The position numbers and the translations under genes are program-made. Of a DNA stretch of 43,923 nucleotides, positions 13,897 through 21,707 are shown piece after piece. How positions within the stretch are numbered: the stretch's first letter is position 1; each line of letters starts with the position of its first letter. This stretch comes from a virus. The DNA is taken from IMG/VR virus record IMGVR_UViG_3300031841_001579, positions 1 through 43,923 of that record; one strand, given 5' to 3'. The notes under the pieces were generated by a model. That model was not told the DNA's origin. It worked only from the letters and a program-made list of their open reading frames with translations, and ran no database searches.

Positions 13897-14121
13897 ATGA
13901 AGAAGCGAGGCGATGTTTACAGCCACCGTGTCGAGGTGCGCCTGTCCACCGAGCAGTACGAGTTGCTCGATAGGCTGGCGACCAAGAACGATACGACTGG
14001 TGCCGAGATTCTGAGGATGGCTTTGCGTGCCCTCGATCAAGAGGGTGGCGAAACCACAGTTTCCAAGCCGCGCAAAAAGCGTGGCGTCTACCGAGTCCTA
14101 CCTAAAGATGAGATGGAGTAA
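13897..14121 (+). CDS. Ribbon-helix-helix DNA-binding protein
   Basis: A 74-aa protein. H-R-V-E-V-R-L-S-T-E-Q-Y-E-L-L-D-R-L-A is the strand and first helix, and T-T-G-A-E-I-L-R-M-A-L-R-A-L the second helix, as in the CopG/Arc-like family. The C-terminal tail is Lys/Arg-rich. Such proteins bind short palindromes as dimers and often control their own operon. ATG 13897 is chosen over an upstream GTG at 13843 that lies in the inverted repeat. The GTTTAAAC site at 13874-13881 lies just upstream. The stop overlaps the primase start. Confidence 0.75.
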   Translation: MKKRGDVYSHRVEVRLSTEQYELLDRLATKNDTTGAEILRMALRALDQEGGETTVSKPRKKRGVYRVLPKDEME

Positions 14122-15707
14122 TGCAGGATTGGATTGATCTGAGTGAGCGTGGGTACTGGGTGTTCCCCACGAAACACAGGCACAAGTATCCCACCACCCT
14201 CAAGGGTGTGAAGTGGGATCAGTTTATTGATGGCCGTGACCAAGAGTTGCTGCACGCCCATGTGCTGCACTCGGTCGGGGCGCAGGATGTTACGGGTGCG
14301 TGCGTGTGCCCGCAGAGTTCGGACCCGGTGAAGCTGCTGGTCCTCGACTTTGATACCTATGGTGTGGAGTTCGATGACCTGTGGATGAACCTGAGTGACG
14401 AGCCGCCCGAGGCTGCGACTCTCGTAGTCCAAAGCCCGAGCGGTGGGTTTCACCTGTGGTTCAGGCTGACCGACGATGTAAACGCAGAGCAACTGCCCGC
14501 AACTTTCGACCTCGGCAACGAGATCAAGGGCGAGTTGCGTGCGTCATCGAAGGCACGGCGGATGATCATGCTGCCCGGTTCGCTGGTCACCAATAAGAAT
14601 GGCAAGGCTGCGAAGTACGAGATCCTGCAAGGGAAGCTCGACCCGACCACGCTGCCCCCGCCTCCCGGTTCTTTGATGTCTCGTATCATCTCTCGTAAGG
14701 GAGACACCAAGCCCGAGACTGATGGGAACCAGCAGCCCACCGAGGTTCAACACTTCATGCGTGAGGTGCTACCTCGATTGGTTGGATCCATCGAAGAGGG
14801 TGGGCGTAACAACTTTGTAAGCAAGATCGGACAGATCCTTGGTCGGCTTCATCCAGGCGAGCAGCCCAAGATGGAGTTGATGCAGGAGGTGTTCGACCTG
14901 TTGTCTCCTCGGCTTGGTGATGACTTCAAGCAGAAGGAGTTTGCCATCGCGTTTAAATCGGGGTGGTCAACCGGGTCCAAGAACGGCGACAAGTATCAGG
15001 CACGGGCCAAGCACCCGAGCGTGACTGATGTGCGTGGTGAATGCACGACGATGTTCGGTGCCTTGCCTTGGTTGGTCGAGGTGCGGGACAGCGCAGGCAA
15101 GACCAAGGAGTTCATCGTCGGGTTCGGCGGAAGCAACAAGCGTAGGCATGAGGCCAAGAGAGTCACACAACTCAAAGACTTGCGCGACCTCTTGCCTACG
15201 CTGACCCGACTCTCTAATGCCAGCATGGATGCAGTTGCCAGATCACCGCTCTTCATCCAGCCAGGATGGAGCAAGGTACTGGAGTTCATGCTGATGACCG
15301 AGAAGGCGGTGGACCAACTGGGCATCCCTGCCGAGGAACGCTTCTTCGAGTTGCTTGAGGACTGGGCTCGTATCGCTGCGGGTGATCTGCTTTTCCTCGA
15401 AGCGTGGACCGAGAAGCGACCTCAGGGTAGCGCAATCGCGTTCATCGTTTGGCCCCTCTCCGAAGAGCAGGCCCCGGCTCTCGTCATTCCTCCTATGCTA
15501 CAGGAGGCAATGATCACTCAGCTTGGGGACATCCCGAAGGCCAAGAAGTTGGCGGGCAAGTACCTGCTGCCCAAGACTCTTGTCGGTATGCGCAAGGGCC
15601 AGCAAGTCTGGTCGTGCCCGCTCACCGTATTGCAAGAAGAGACGAGAGACTTCATCGGGATGCAGTACGAACAGTATGTCCGTAGCAAGGAGAAGCAAGA
15701 TGACTAG
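14121..15707 (+). CDS. PrimPol-type DNA primase/polymerase
   Basis: A 528-aa protein. The N-terminal bifunctional primase-polymerase domain (about 1-180) shows the metal-binding L-D-F-D with Asp 76 and Asp 78, S-G-G-F-H at 107-111 and R-M-I-M-L-P-G-S at 147-154. This family makes primers and can extend them. The remaining 340 residues lack a Walker A motif, so this is not the usual fused primase-helicase. They contain helical segments that may bind DNA or a helicase. The start overlaps the RHH stop (TAATG). It leads the replication block with the SF1 helicase and polymerase downstream. Confidence 0.85.
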   Translation: MQDWIDLSERGYWVFPTKHRHKYPTTLKGVKWDQFIDGRDQELLHAHVLHSVGAQDVTGACVCPQSSDPVKLLVLDFDTYGVEFDDLWMNLSDEPPEAATLVVQSPSGGFHLWFRLTDDVNAEQLPATFDLGNEIKGELRASSKARRMIMLPGSLVTNKNGKAAKYEILQGKLDPTTLPPPPGSLMSRIISRKGDTKPETDGNQQPTEVQHFMREVLPRLVGSIEEGGRNNFVSKIGQILGRLHPGEQPKMELMQEVFDLLSPRLGDDFKQKEFAIAFKSGWSTGSKNGDKYQARAKHPSVTDVRGECTTMFGALPWLVEVRDSAGKTKEFIVGFGGSNKRRHEAKRVTQLKDLRDLLPTLTRLSNASMDAVARSPLFIQPGWSKVLEFMLMTEKAVDQLGIPAEERFFELLEDWARIAAGDLLFLEAWTEKRPQGSAIAFIVWPLSEEQAPALVIPPMLQEAMITQLGDIPKAKKLAGKYLLPKTLVGMRKGQQVWSCPLTVLQEETRDFIGMQYEQYVRSKEKQDD

Positions 15708-15819
15708 ACACGAACTACCTGATGGGTCGTGGGATGACTACGACCCGGCCAAAGGTTGCTGCATGGGAGTGCTGATCGGCGGCACCATGCTCATCGTCTT
15801 GATCTGGTTGGTACTGTGA
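15700..15819 (+). CDS. Small single-span membrane protein, 39 aa
   Basis: A short gene starting ATG 15700, overlapping the primase end, with GGAG nine bases upstream. The N-terminal 18 residues are polar and acidic (G-S-W-D-D-Y-D-P), followed by C-C-M-G-V-L-I-G-G-T-M-L-I-V-L-I-W-L-V-L, a full transmembrane helix. The stop overlaps the next gene's GTG start. Position inside the replication operon suggests a membrane anchor or host-directed peptide; neither is shown. Confidence 0.6.
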   Translation: MTRHELPDGSWDDYDPAKGCCMGVLIGGTMLIVLIWLVL

Positions 15820-16403
15820 TCCGACAGTTCTTCTTCCTGATTGGTCAGCCCCGCACCCGTAGTGCATGGCTGTCGAACTGGTTCACTACCGAGTGGTCGT
15901 TCTGTTTACACGACCCGTGGCGGTTCGCCAGGACCGCAGCCGAACTCAGGCAGTACCTAGAACAAGTGTCGCCGGACACGCCGTACCTCGGTGCGGCTGG
16001 TTCGATGAGCATGATTCAGTTCATCGACCTGTGTAATGAGTTCGGGCTTGGCCTGGACGAGACACGATGCGAAGGGGGTGTGGCGTACATACGCCGCAAC
16101 CCCGAAGATGTGTACGAGTCGGGGCTCAAGATGGACCTCGGCCTGACTAAGCAGCAGTTGCAGGGTTTGGTCCAGCAACACGAACAGCAGTTCAAGACTG
16201 TGCCGTCATTCGTTTACGACATGCCGTTCAAGAAGCTCGACGACTCGACCAGCTTCCGCGAACTGCATGAGTACCTCACCCCCGAGATACCGTTCGACCT
16301 GAACAGGTATCGCAACCTTAACGATTTCAAAGTGGAGATCATCATGGACAAATACAAGAAGCGAGCGCAGGAGGGAGAGCAATGGTTGAACTCCTTGCAA
16401 TAG
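15816..16403 (+). CDS. Sulfotransferase-like P-loop protein
   Basis: A 195-aa protein with G-Q-P-R-T-R-S-A-W-L-S-N at 10-21, which matches the phosphosulfate-binding loop (G-x-P-R-S-x-T/S-x-W-L) of the sulfotransferase superfamily; homologues are familiar in aquatic phages. A later R-R-N-P-E-D-V-Y is compatible with the second (3'-phosphate) site. Substrate unknown: host surface glycans or small molecules are possible. It starts with GTG at 15816, overlapping the preceding stop, and overlaps the helicase gene at its 3' end. Confidence 0.75.
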   Translation: MIRQFFFLIGQPRTRSAWLSNWFTTEWSFCLHDPWRFARTAAELRQYLEQVSPDTPYLGAAGSMSMIQFIDLCNEFGLGLDETRCEGGVAYIRRNPEDVYESGLKMDLGLTKQQLQGLVQQHEQQFKTVPSFVYDMPFKKLDDSTSFRELHEYLTPEIPFDLNRYRNLNDFKVEIIMDKYKKRAQEGEQWLNSLQ

Positions 16404-17521
16404 ATGGCCCGCCCGGAACGGGCAAGACACGGCGCATTGTGGAGGAAGCACGGGACTGGCCTGTGCTTTCTGCCGTTGTGACCTACACCAATGACGCCGC
16501 TAATGTGCTGCGCAAGCGTGCGCCCGATGTGCAGTCGGGCACCGTTTACAGCCTGACTTGGCCGTATGTGAAACCGTTCATGACCGGGGCCAAGTTCCTC
16601 GGCAAGCGGAGCAATCAGGTTTACACCAAGCGCAAGATCAACCACCTGTTTGATCCGGCGTTGTTCCAGTACCTCGACGATGCACCGAGCAGGCGAGCGA
16701 AGACGAGGCAGGACTACCTTGCCCAGAAGTTGCACGCTTGGCCCGGTCCAATGCAAGGGCAGGACGATCCTCCCTTCGAGATCGGTGCCGAGCAGGCCAA
16801 GGGTGCGCTCAAGTTTTTGCTGCCGCTGGCGAAGTGGGTGGCTGCGGGCTGCCCTATGCCCGAGGATGAGAAGCTAGAGTTCCTTGCCATTGACGAAGCC
16901 CAAGACATGAGTTGGGTTGAGCTTCGTGCTGCGCTTGGAATGCTGCGGGACGATGGCGTTGCCTATGCCTACGGTGATCCGGGGCAGTCAATCTTCGGTG
17001 CAGCTAAGGGTGTGTACGGAAGTACGCTGCCTCCGCTGTGGCAACTGGCCGATGCCGACAAGACCAAAGTGTTGGACAAGGGCTGGCGTGTCGGCGACCC
17101 GACTGCGAGTGTGGCTGCCCGAGTCTTGAGCAGCTACTACGAAAGGCCAGCCGATACATTCAGGGCTGACCATCGCACCGAGTTGCTGACCTGGGATGTG
17201 AAGGAGGTGCGGCCCATGCGAGGGCTGGCCCTCGGCTACAGCCGGACCAATGTCCACAATGCGTTTCAACGCTGGGGCCTGACCAACGCTGGCGTGGTGC
17301 CGAACACGGGGCTGGCCGACACCGAGCTAGTCCTCTCGACCGGGCACGCTGCCAAGGGGGCCGAGGCTGACGATGTGTATCTCCTGCCGTGGAGCAGGGT
17401 TGCGATGGATCGGCTAGAGCAGCGTGATCCCGAGACCCTGCGTCTGCTATATGTAATGCTCACCCGTGCAAGGCGGCGCGTGTTCGTGCCCCGTGCCCTA
17501 CGAGCGAGACTGCCCCTGTGA
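16382..17521 (+). CDS. Superfamily 1 (UvrD/Rep-like) DNA helicase, compact
   Basis: A 379-aa protein with Walker A G-P-P-G-T-G-K-T at 9-16, motif II D-E-A-Q-D at 171-175, motif III G-D-P-G-Q-S-I-F-G-A at 198-207, motif V-like S-T-G-H-A-A-K-G, and motif VI L-Y-V-M-L-T-R-A-R. All core SF1A motifs are present, but the 1B/2B subdomains of UvrD are short or missing. With no DnaB-type helicase visible in the window, this is the likely replicative or recombination helicase. ATG 16382 has GGAG about seven bases upstream. Confidence 0.9.
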   Translation: MVELLAIDGPPGTGKTRRIVEEARDWPVLSAVVTYTNDAANVLRKRAPDVQSGTVYSLTWPYVKPFMTGAKFLGKRSNQVYTKRKINHLFDPALFQYLDDAPSRRAKTRQDYLAQKLHAWPGPMQGQDDPPFEIGAEQAKGALKFLLPLAKWVAAGCPMPEDEKLEFLAIDEAQDMSWVELRAALGMLRDDGVAYAYGDPGQSIFGAAKGVYGSTLPPLWQLADADKTKVLDKGWRVGDPTASVAARVLSSYYERPADTFRADHRTELLTWDVKEVRPMRGLALGYSRTNVHNAFQRWGLTNAGVVPNTGLADTELVLSTGHAAKGAEADDVYLLPWSRVAMDRLEQRDPETLRLLYVMLTRARRRVFVPRALRARLPL

Positions 17522-18072
17522 GTAACCCGCACCGTGACCGCATTAGCGACATGCTAGAGCGTGGCGTGACCAAGGCCAACATGACCAACGCCCGCCGTGT
17601 AAACGCAGCGCCGATTGATTGGCTAAACATTCCGGACAGCGCCAAGCCCAGCCGGAAGCGTAGGCAAGGTGCCTTCCTTCCGTATCTGTACCGTCGCCGG
17701 GGATACATCATGGTTCTCAGTAGTGACTACTACATGAACCTGTTCCCCGAGATGGAGGGCAGCTTGTGCAGAGACGAATACTCTGCCGAGATCATGCAGC
17801 GTTGGAACAACCATGAGTTCTGGGCACCGTTCAAGCTGACGGTCAAGCCGACCAAGAATCATTGGCGTGTCGTTGCTGGCTCGCCGTTCGATTATCACAG
17901 CGCCAAGTTCTTGAAGAGGCGTAGTCAACCGTGGGTGCTTGCGCAAGCGGTGCCCGAGGACGACTCGCAAGCAACGAAAGAAACTATGGAGAACATGCGT
18001 GAGCATGGGCTCATCCCCCTGGACGGGCAGGCTCCGCTTGGCCCGATTGACCACATCAAGATTGCACTATGA
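17518..18072 (+). CDS. Hypothetical protein, 184 aa
   Basis: It starts with GTG 17518 overlapping the helicase stop and overlaps the polymerase start by ATGA. It is basic, with an Arg/Lys-rich segment K-P-S-R-K-R-R-Q-G-A-F-L-P-Y and many aromatic residues. No membrane segment or known motif. Being sandwiched between helicase and polymerase suggests a replication accessory protein, which is only an inference from context. Confidence 0.65.
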   Translation: MSNPHRDRISDMLERGVTKANMTNARRVNAAPIDWLNIPDSAKPSRKRRQGAFLPYLYRRRGYIMVLSSDYYMNLFPEMEGSLCRDEYSAEIMQRWNNHEFWAPFKLTVKPTKNHWRVVAGSPFDYHSAKFLKRRSQPWVLAQAVPEDDSQATKETMENMREHGLIPLDGQAPLGPIDHIKIAL

Positions 18073-19760
18073 ACTACACGATCCATACGGACTACAAGCC
18101 CGAGTTGCTACTGCAACTGCTTGACGGCCCGAACGCCCACTACTGGGTGATGGATACCGAGACCGATGGCCTCGATGTCCTCGGCCCCGAGTCACGCAAC
18201 ACGGCGCACTACATCGGGCTCATGCCGATGACCCGTAAGAAAGACATAATCCCTCATGTCTTCATTATCCGTGGCGAAGACTGGAACCTTTACTCAGAGA
18301 AGATCGAGCGCGACATCATCTTGGTCGGGCACAACCTGCGCTTCGATCTGCACGCCACCGATACCTTCCCGAACCTTGCCACCTACGACACGATGGTGAT
18401 GGCGTACCACGCCAGCACAACGAGTCGGCACGGCATGGATCACATGGCTGCGGTACGGGGCTGGCCCAAGATCAAGACGCCGGACCTAATCAAGAAGGGT
18501 CGAATCTTGGAGTGCCCCGAGGAGGACATCGTTCGCTATCTGGCTGACGATGTTTACACGACCTGCCGACTGTTCAAGGATGTGCGGGAGTCTGGGTCTG
18601 ACTGGAAGACCGAGCGGGCCGTGCATCGCATGGAGAGTAGGGGGCTGCTGCTACTGCCGGACAAGCTGGCTCAAGTTGCAGCCGATGTCGATCAGTTGGT
18701 GGACACTTCGTATGGATGGTTGATCGAAGCGGGCTGGCCGCAGGCGGGCAACCTCAACAGTCCGGCCCAAGTGTCGGAGTGGCTGACCGAGCGGGGCCGC
18801 AAGCTGCCGCTGTCCAAGACGGGCAAGCCCAGCACGAACAAGGTTGCGTTGCAGCAGATGGCTGACCGAGGTGACGAACTCGTAACCCGACTGCTGGACT
18901 ACCGCAAAGCTGTGAAGCTGCGTTCGAGTTTCGTCGAGACGCTGCCGCAGCACGCCGATGCGAACAACATGATCTACCCGAGGACGAACACGACTCGGAC
19001 TGCGACGGGCAGGTTCTCTTGCGACACGCCCAACATGCAGCAGATTCCCAAGCGTGGCCTGATCGGCAAGGCGTTGCGGGGTTGCTTCACCGGGCCGAGT
19101 GGCAACGGGATCACGGGCTGTGACTTCAACCAAGTCGAGCTTCGTGTTGCTGCTGCCTTTGCCAACGAGGAGGTTCTGCTCGAAGCGTTTAAAGCTGGGC
19201 GCTGTCCGCACACCGAGGTGGCTGCCAAGATCCACGGCAAGACTCCTGACCAAGTGACGCCGCTCGAACGCTACGGTGCGAAGGCTGTGAACTTCGGGAT
19301 CTTGAACGGGATGGGTGCCAAGCGTCTGTCGCTGGAGATCAAGAGCGACAAGGCAACTGCGCAACGATTCCTCGATGACTACAAGCGCAACCTCCCCTCT
19401 CTCCACGAATGGATGGAAGGAGTCTGGCGAGAATCTGAGACTTTCCGTATCGCCCGCACGGTGGACGGGAGGACCCGCTGCTTCTCGCAGCAGGAGGAGA
19501 CACGGCCCGCCATTTCCGTCATCGTACAGGGGTCGGCTGCCGAGCTAATGCGCAAGGCGCTGTACGCTGTTGATTTAAACGACCTGACCCCCGTGCTGTC
19601 GGTCCACGACGAGATCCTGATCGACGGTGCGGATCGGGCGAGAGCCGATTTCCTCAAGGAAGTGATGGAATCCGCCGCCAACGAGGCGTATCCTGACGCC
19701 TTCTCCTCGGTCGAGTTCAAGGCCGAGGCTGATACGGGTGCCACCTGGGGCGACCTATGA
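18069..19760 (+). CDS. polA: DNA polymerase, family A, with 3'-5' exonuclease
   Basis: A 563-aa replicative polymerase. Exonuclease motifs: D-T-E at 29-31, N-L-R-F-D around Asp 93 and Y-L-A-D-D at 157-161. Polymerase motifs: T-A-T-G-R-F at 311-316, motif A D-F-N-Q-V-E at 352-357, the O-helix around K405-A-V-N-F409-G-I-L-N413-G, and motif C V-H-D-E at 512-515. Residue 409 aligns with E. coli Phe 762. Residue 413, at the place of Tyr 766, is Asn. There is no 5'-3' exonuclease domain. ATG 18069 overlaps the preceding stop. Confidence 0.95.
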   Translation: MNYTIHTDYKPELLLQLLDGPNAHYWVMDTETDGLDVLGPESRNTAHYIGLMPMTRKKDIIPHVFIIRGEDWNLYSEKIERDIILVGHNLRFDLHATDTFPNLATYDTMVMAYHASTTSRHGMDHMAAVRGWPKIKTPDLIKKGRILECPEEDIVRYLADDVYTTCRLFKDVRESGSDWKTERAVHRMESRGLLLLPDKLAQVAADVDQLVDTSYGWLIEAGWPQAGNLNSPAQVSEWLTERGRKLPLSKTGKPSTNKVALQQMADRGDELVTRLLDYRKAVKLRSSFVETLPQHADANNMIYPRTNTTRTATGRFSCDTPNMQQIPKRGLIGKALRGCFTGPSGNGITGCDFNQVELRVAAAFANEEVLLEAFKAGRCPHTEVAAKIHGKTPDQVTPLERYGAKAVNFGILNGMGAKRLSLEIKSDKATAQRFLDDYKRNLPSLHEWMEGVWRESETFRIARTVDGRTRCFSQQEETRPAISVIVQGSAAELMRKALYAVDLNDLTPVLSVHDEILIDGADRARADFLKEVMESAANEAYPDAFSSVEFKAEADTGATWGDL

Positions 19761-19984
19761 AGGATCTTCCTGAACAATCACTAGCCCAACTCATTGATCG
19801 GCGCGTGCGCGATGCGCTGGCCGAGATGAGTGACCGTCCACCGAGGGATAAAGAAGCCCTCGCTGGGACCGTGGAGAAACTGCTTCGTGCCAAGCCATTG
19901 GCGGCAGATCACGGTCTTGACCTTTTGTCTGTCCTTAAGTCTATGGACCAACCTGGCCCCCGAGCCATTGATTCCGATGAGTGA
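19757..19984 (+). CDS. Hypothetical protein, 75 aa
   Basis: A small helical, charged protein (S-L-A-Q-L-I-D-R-R-V-R-D-A-L-A at the N-terminus, then L-L-R-A-K-P-L-A-A-D). Its ATG overlaps the polymerase stop and its end overlaps the next gene by eight bases. It could be a polymerase partner by position only; no motif supports that. Confidence 0.6.
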   Translation: MKDLPEQSLAQLIDRRVRDALAEMSDRPPRDKEALAGTVEKLLRAKPLAADHGLDLLSVLKSMDQPGPRAIDSDE

Positions 19985-20387
19985 CTTCGACGCTGATTCC
20001 ATCCTTAACTCCGCTGTTACCGAAGAAGAGTTCGACGGCAAGCGCCCGATGACTCCCGAGGGTAGCTACCCCGACTGCACGATCACCGATGTGCGTGCCT
20101 TCGAGCCCCATGAGAAGCAGAAGGAGAAGGGCGTGCAAGCCCGCTTCCTTGTGACCTTCGAGTGCCCGTCCTACGACGGTGACCTTTCGACTTGGATCAA
20201 CTACAAGCGCCCGCTCAACGCGCGTGCTACCTACACCAAGCTGATCAAAGCCGTCTGGCCCGACAAGGCTGTGGCGACCAAGAAGACCCCGCGTGACCTC
20301 ATCGGTGCGCAGGTCAACATTGCCGTCTTCCATGAGGAGGGCGACTACGGCAACTGGGCCGAGTTCCGGTTCACGCCTGTCCGCTGA
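19977..20387 (+). CDS. Possible single-stranded DNA-binding protein, 136 aa
   Basis: The start ATG 19977 overlaps the preceding gene. The acidic N-terminus M-S-D-F-D-A-D-S is followed by T-P-E-G-S-Y-P-D-C-T-I-T-D-V and later F-L-V-T-F-E-C, a beta-rich pattern similar to the phage ssDNA-binding / DUF669-type proteins that start with a G-x-Y strand. Position after polymerase and before a nuclease also fits. There is no acidic C-terminal tail like bacterial SSB. The assignment is tentative. Confidence 0.45.
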   Translation: MSDFDADSILNSAVTEEEFDGKRPMTPEGSYPDCTITDVRAFEPHEKQKEKGVQARFLVTFECPSYDGDLSTWINYKRPLNARATYTKLIKAVWPDKAVATKKTPRDLIGAQVNIAVFHEEGDYGNWAEFRFTPVR

Positions 20388-20390
20388 CCG

Positions 20391-20485
20391 GGTAATGCGC
20401 AGAGAGTACCTTGTCCCAGGTCCACTCTGAACGGCTGCGCATAACCTACGGGCCTGCTCCATTGGACTTCTCCAGGGGCAGGCCC
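20391..20485 (+). ncRNA. Two stacked intergenic hairpins (candidate structured RNA)
   Basis: Hairpin 1: GGT-A-ATGCGCAG (20391-20402) pairs with CTGCGCAT-A-ACC (20435-20446) with one A/A mismatch; inside, AGAGT (20403-20407) pairs with ACTCT (20424-20428) and ACCT with AGGT. Hairpin 2: GGGCCTGC (20450-20457) pairs with GCAGGCCC (20478-20485), enclosing TGGA-CTTC-TCCA. Nearly every base in the gap participates. There is no U-tract, so a terminator is unlikely. It separates the polymerase group from the nuclease group. Confidence 0.6.
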
Positions 20486-20501
20486 ACCTTACTTACTAGC
20501 T

Positions 20502-20717
20502 ATGAACAACAAAGTCCGCGTCGTTACCCTCGGTGACGGCTACTCATTTATCTTCCTTCACGATGCTCAAGGTGTTCGCATGGTCAACCTCGAACACATC
20601 AAGAGCATGGTTCCCAACTTCCGCCTCGGCGGCACCATGATCTTCATGACGCACAGCGACAAGGCGATCACGGTAGACATTGACCCCGAAGAGATTGCAG
20701 CAGTCCTAATCAAATGA
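20502..20717 (+). CDS. Hypothetical protein, 71 aa
   Basis: A small beta-rich protein (K-V-R-V-V-T-L, S-F-I-F-L-H, G-T-M-I-F-M-T-H, A-I-T-V-D-I) with no known family. The start is ATG 20502, 16 bases after the hairpins and without a strong Shine-Dalgarno. It overlaps the nuclease gene by ATGA. Confidence 0.65.
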   Translation: MNNKVRVVTLGDGYSFIFLHDAQGVRMVNLEHIKSMVPNFRLGGTMIFMTHSDKAITVDIDPEEIAAVLIK

Positions 20718-21586
20718 GCCTTCCCTCCCCTACTAAGCCCTACGCTTCTTGGTCTAAGTTCCTCGCTGATCTGTGGATGCACGGCATGTGCAACATGGAT
20801 GAGAGCGCGGCGACCGATCACTCCCGCAACCTGACCAAGCCGCTGGCCGAGTCGTTTACACGGCGCAACGAGTCCAGCAATGTCCGGCCCTCGTCGTTCC
20901 TGTCGTGCGCTCGGCAAACTTACTTCTCTGTCCAAGGGCACAAGTCCGGCGACATGCCCGCCAACATCGGCAGCACCTTCGCTGTCGGTCACCTGCTGCA
21001 TGAGTTCAGCTTCGCAGCATGTAGGTCCGCTGCCCCGGAGGGGCTGTGGGTTGCCTACGAGACGAGCGTCGATCTGCCCGAGTGGTGGCCCAAGGACGAA
21101 GAGAAGTTCAACCAGACGGGTCACATCGACATGACCCTGACTTGGACTGACGAGGACGCCAAGGCCAAGTACCTGGGTCCCGACGCACCGAGCGTGATGA
21201 TCGTGGACTTCAAGACGATGGGCTCGTTCTCGTACAAGAAGCACGGCAAGACTGTGTGGGGCGAGGACCCCGATGGCTTCGGCTACCTCGGCCAAGTCGC
21301 TGTCTATGCTGACGCACTCGGTCTACTGGACAACGGTGTAATCATCGCCGGGATCAACCGTGACCAGTTGGCTGCTAAACTTCTGCCCCGCTGGATCGAG
21401 CCCGCCGCCCTGCGCGCAGAGCGAGATCGGGTTAAGATGGCTATCGAGATGGCCGTTCGTGGGGATGATCCCGGCGAAGAGTTCCTTGTACGACACGATG
21501 ACGATGCCCACTTCTTCTGCGGACGAAACGGAAAGCCCGGATACTGCCCCTTCCGAGAAGTCTGCCGAGACAACCCAACTCGGTGA
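20714..21586 (+). CDS. Cas4/RecB-like PD-(D/E)XK nuclease with predicted Fe-S cluster
   Basis: A 290-aa protein. The nuclease core has a His in G-H-L-L-H-E-F (93-97), Asp 139 in T-G-H-I-D, the D-F-K motif at 165-167 and Q-V-A-V-Y (from Gln 194). Cys 65 (in F-L-S-C-A-R) plus Cys 269, 278 and 284 (F-C-G ... Y-C-P-F-R-E-V-C) form the split four-cysteine pattern of the iron-sulfur-stabilised Cas4/AddB group. Family members are exonucleases acting in recombination or degradation of DNA ends. Here it probably supports replication and recombination or host DNA breakdown. Confidence 0.85.
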   Translation: MSLPSPTKPYASWSKFLADLWMHGMCNMDESAATDHSRNLTKPLAESFTRRNESSNVRPSSFLSCARQTYFSVQGHKSGDMPANIGSTFAVGHLLHEFSFAACRSAAPEGLWVAYETSVDLPEWWPKDEEKFNQTGHIDMTLTWTDEDAKAKYLGPDAPSVMIVDFKTMGSFSYKKHGKTVWGEDPDGFGYLGQVAVYADALGLLDNGVIIAGINRDQLAAKLLPRWIEPAALRAERDRVKMAIEMAVRGDDPGEEFLVRHDDDAHFFCGRNGKPGYCPFREVCRDNPTR

Positions 21587-21707
21587 CCTTGCGTCAACGC
21601 TGATGTCGCTGCCTGTATCTGACCTGTCTCAGATTGCAGCGGCGTCAGCAGCAATCCTCGCAGGCAAACTCCGAGTCATCCTTGCCGACGATGCAGAGCA
21701 AGAGTGA
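21498..21707 (+). CDS. Hypothetical protein, 69 aa, overlapping the nuclease gene
   Basis: The acidic, Ser/Thr-rich N-terminus (E-T-E-S-P-D-T-A-P-S-E-K-S) overlaps the nuclease 3' end in another frame. The non-overlapping part L-G-D-L-A-S-T-L-M-S-L-P-V-S-D-L-S-Q-I is a credible amphipathic helix and fills an otherwise empty 105-bp gap. The end overlaps the next gene. The exact start is uncertain (21498 or 21504). Confidence 0.45.
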   Translation: MTMPTSSADETESPDTAPSEKSAETTQLGDLASTLMSLPVSDLSQIAAASAAILAGKLRVILADDAEQE

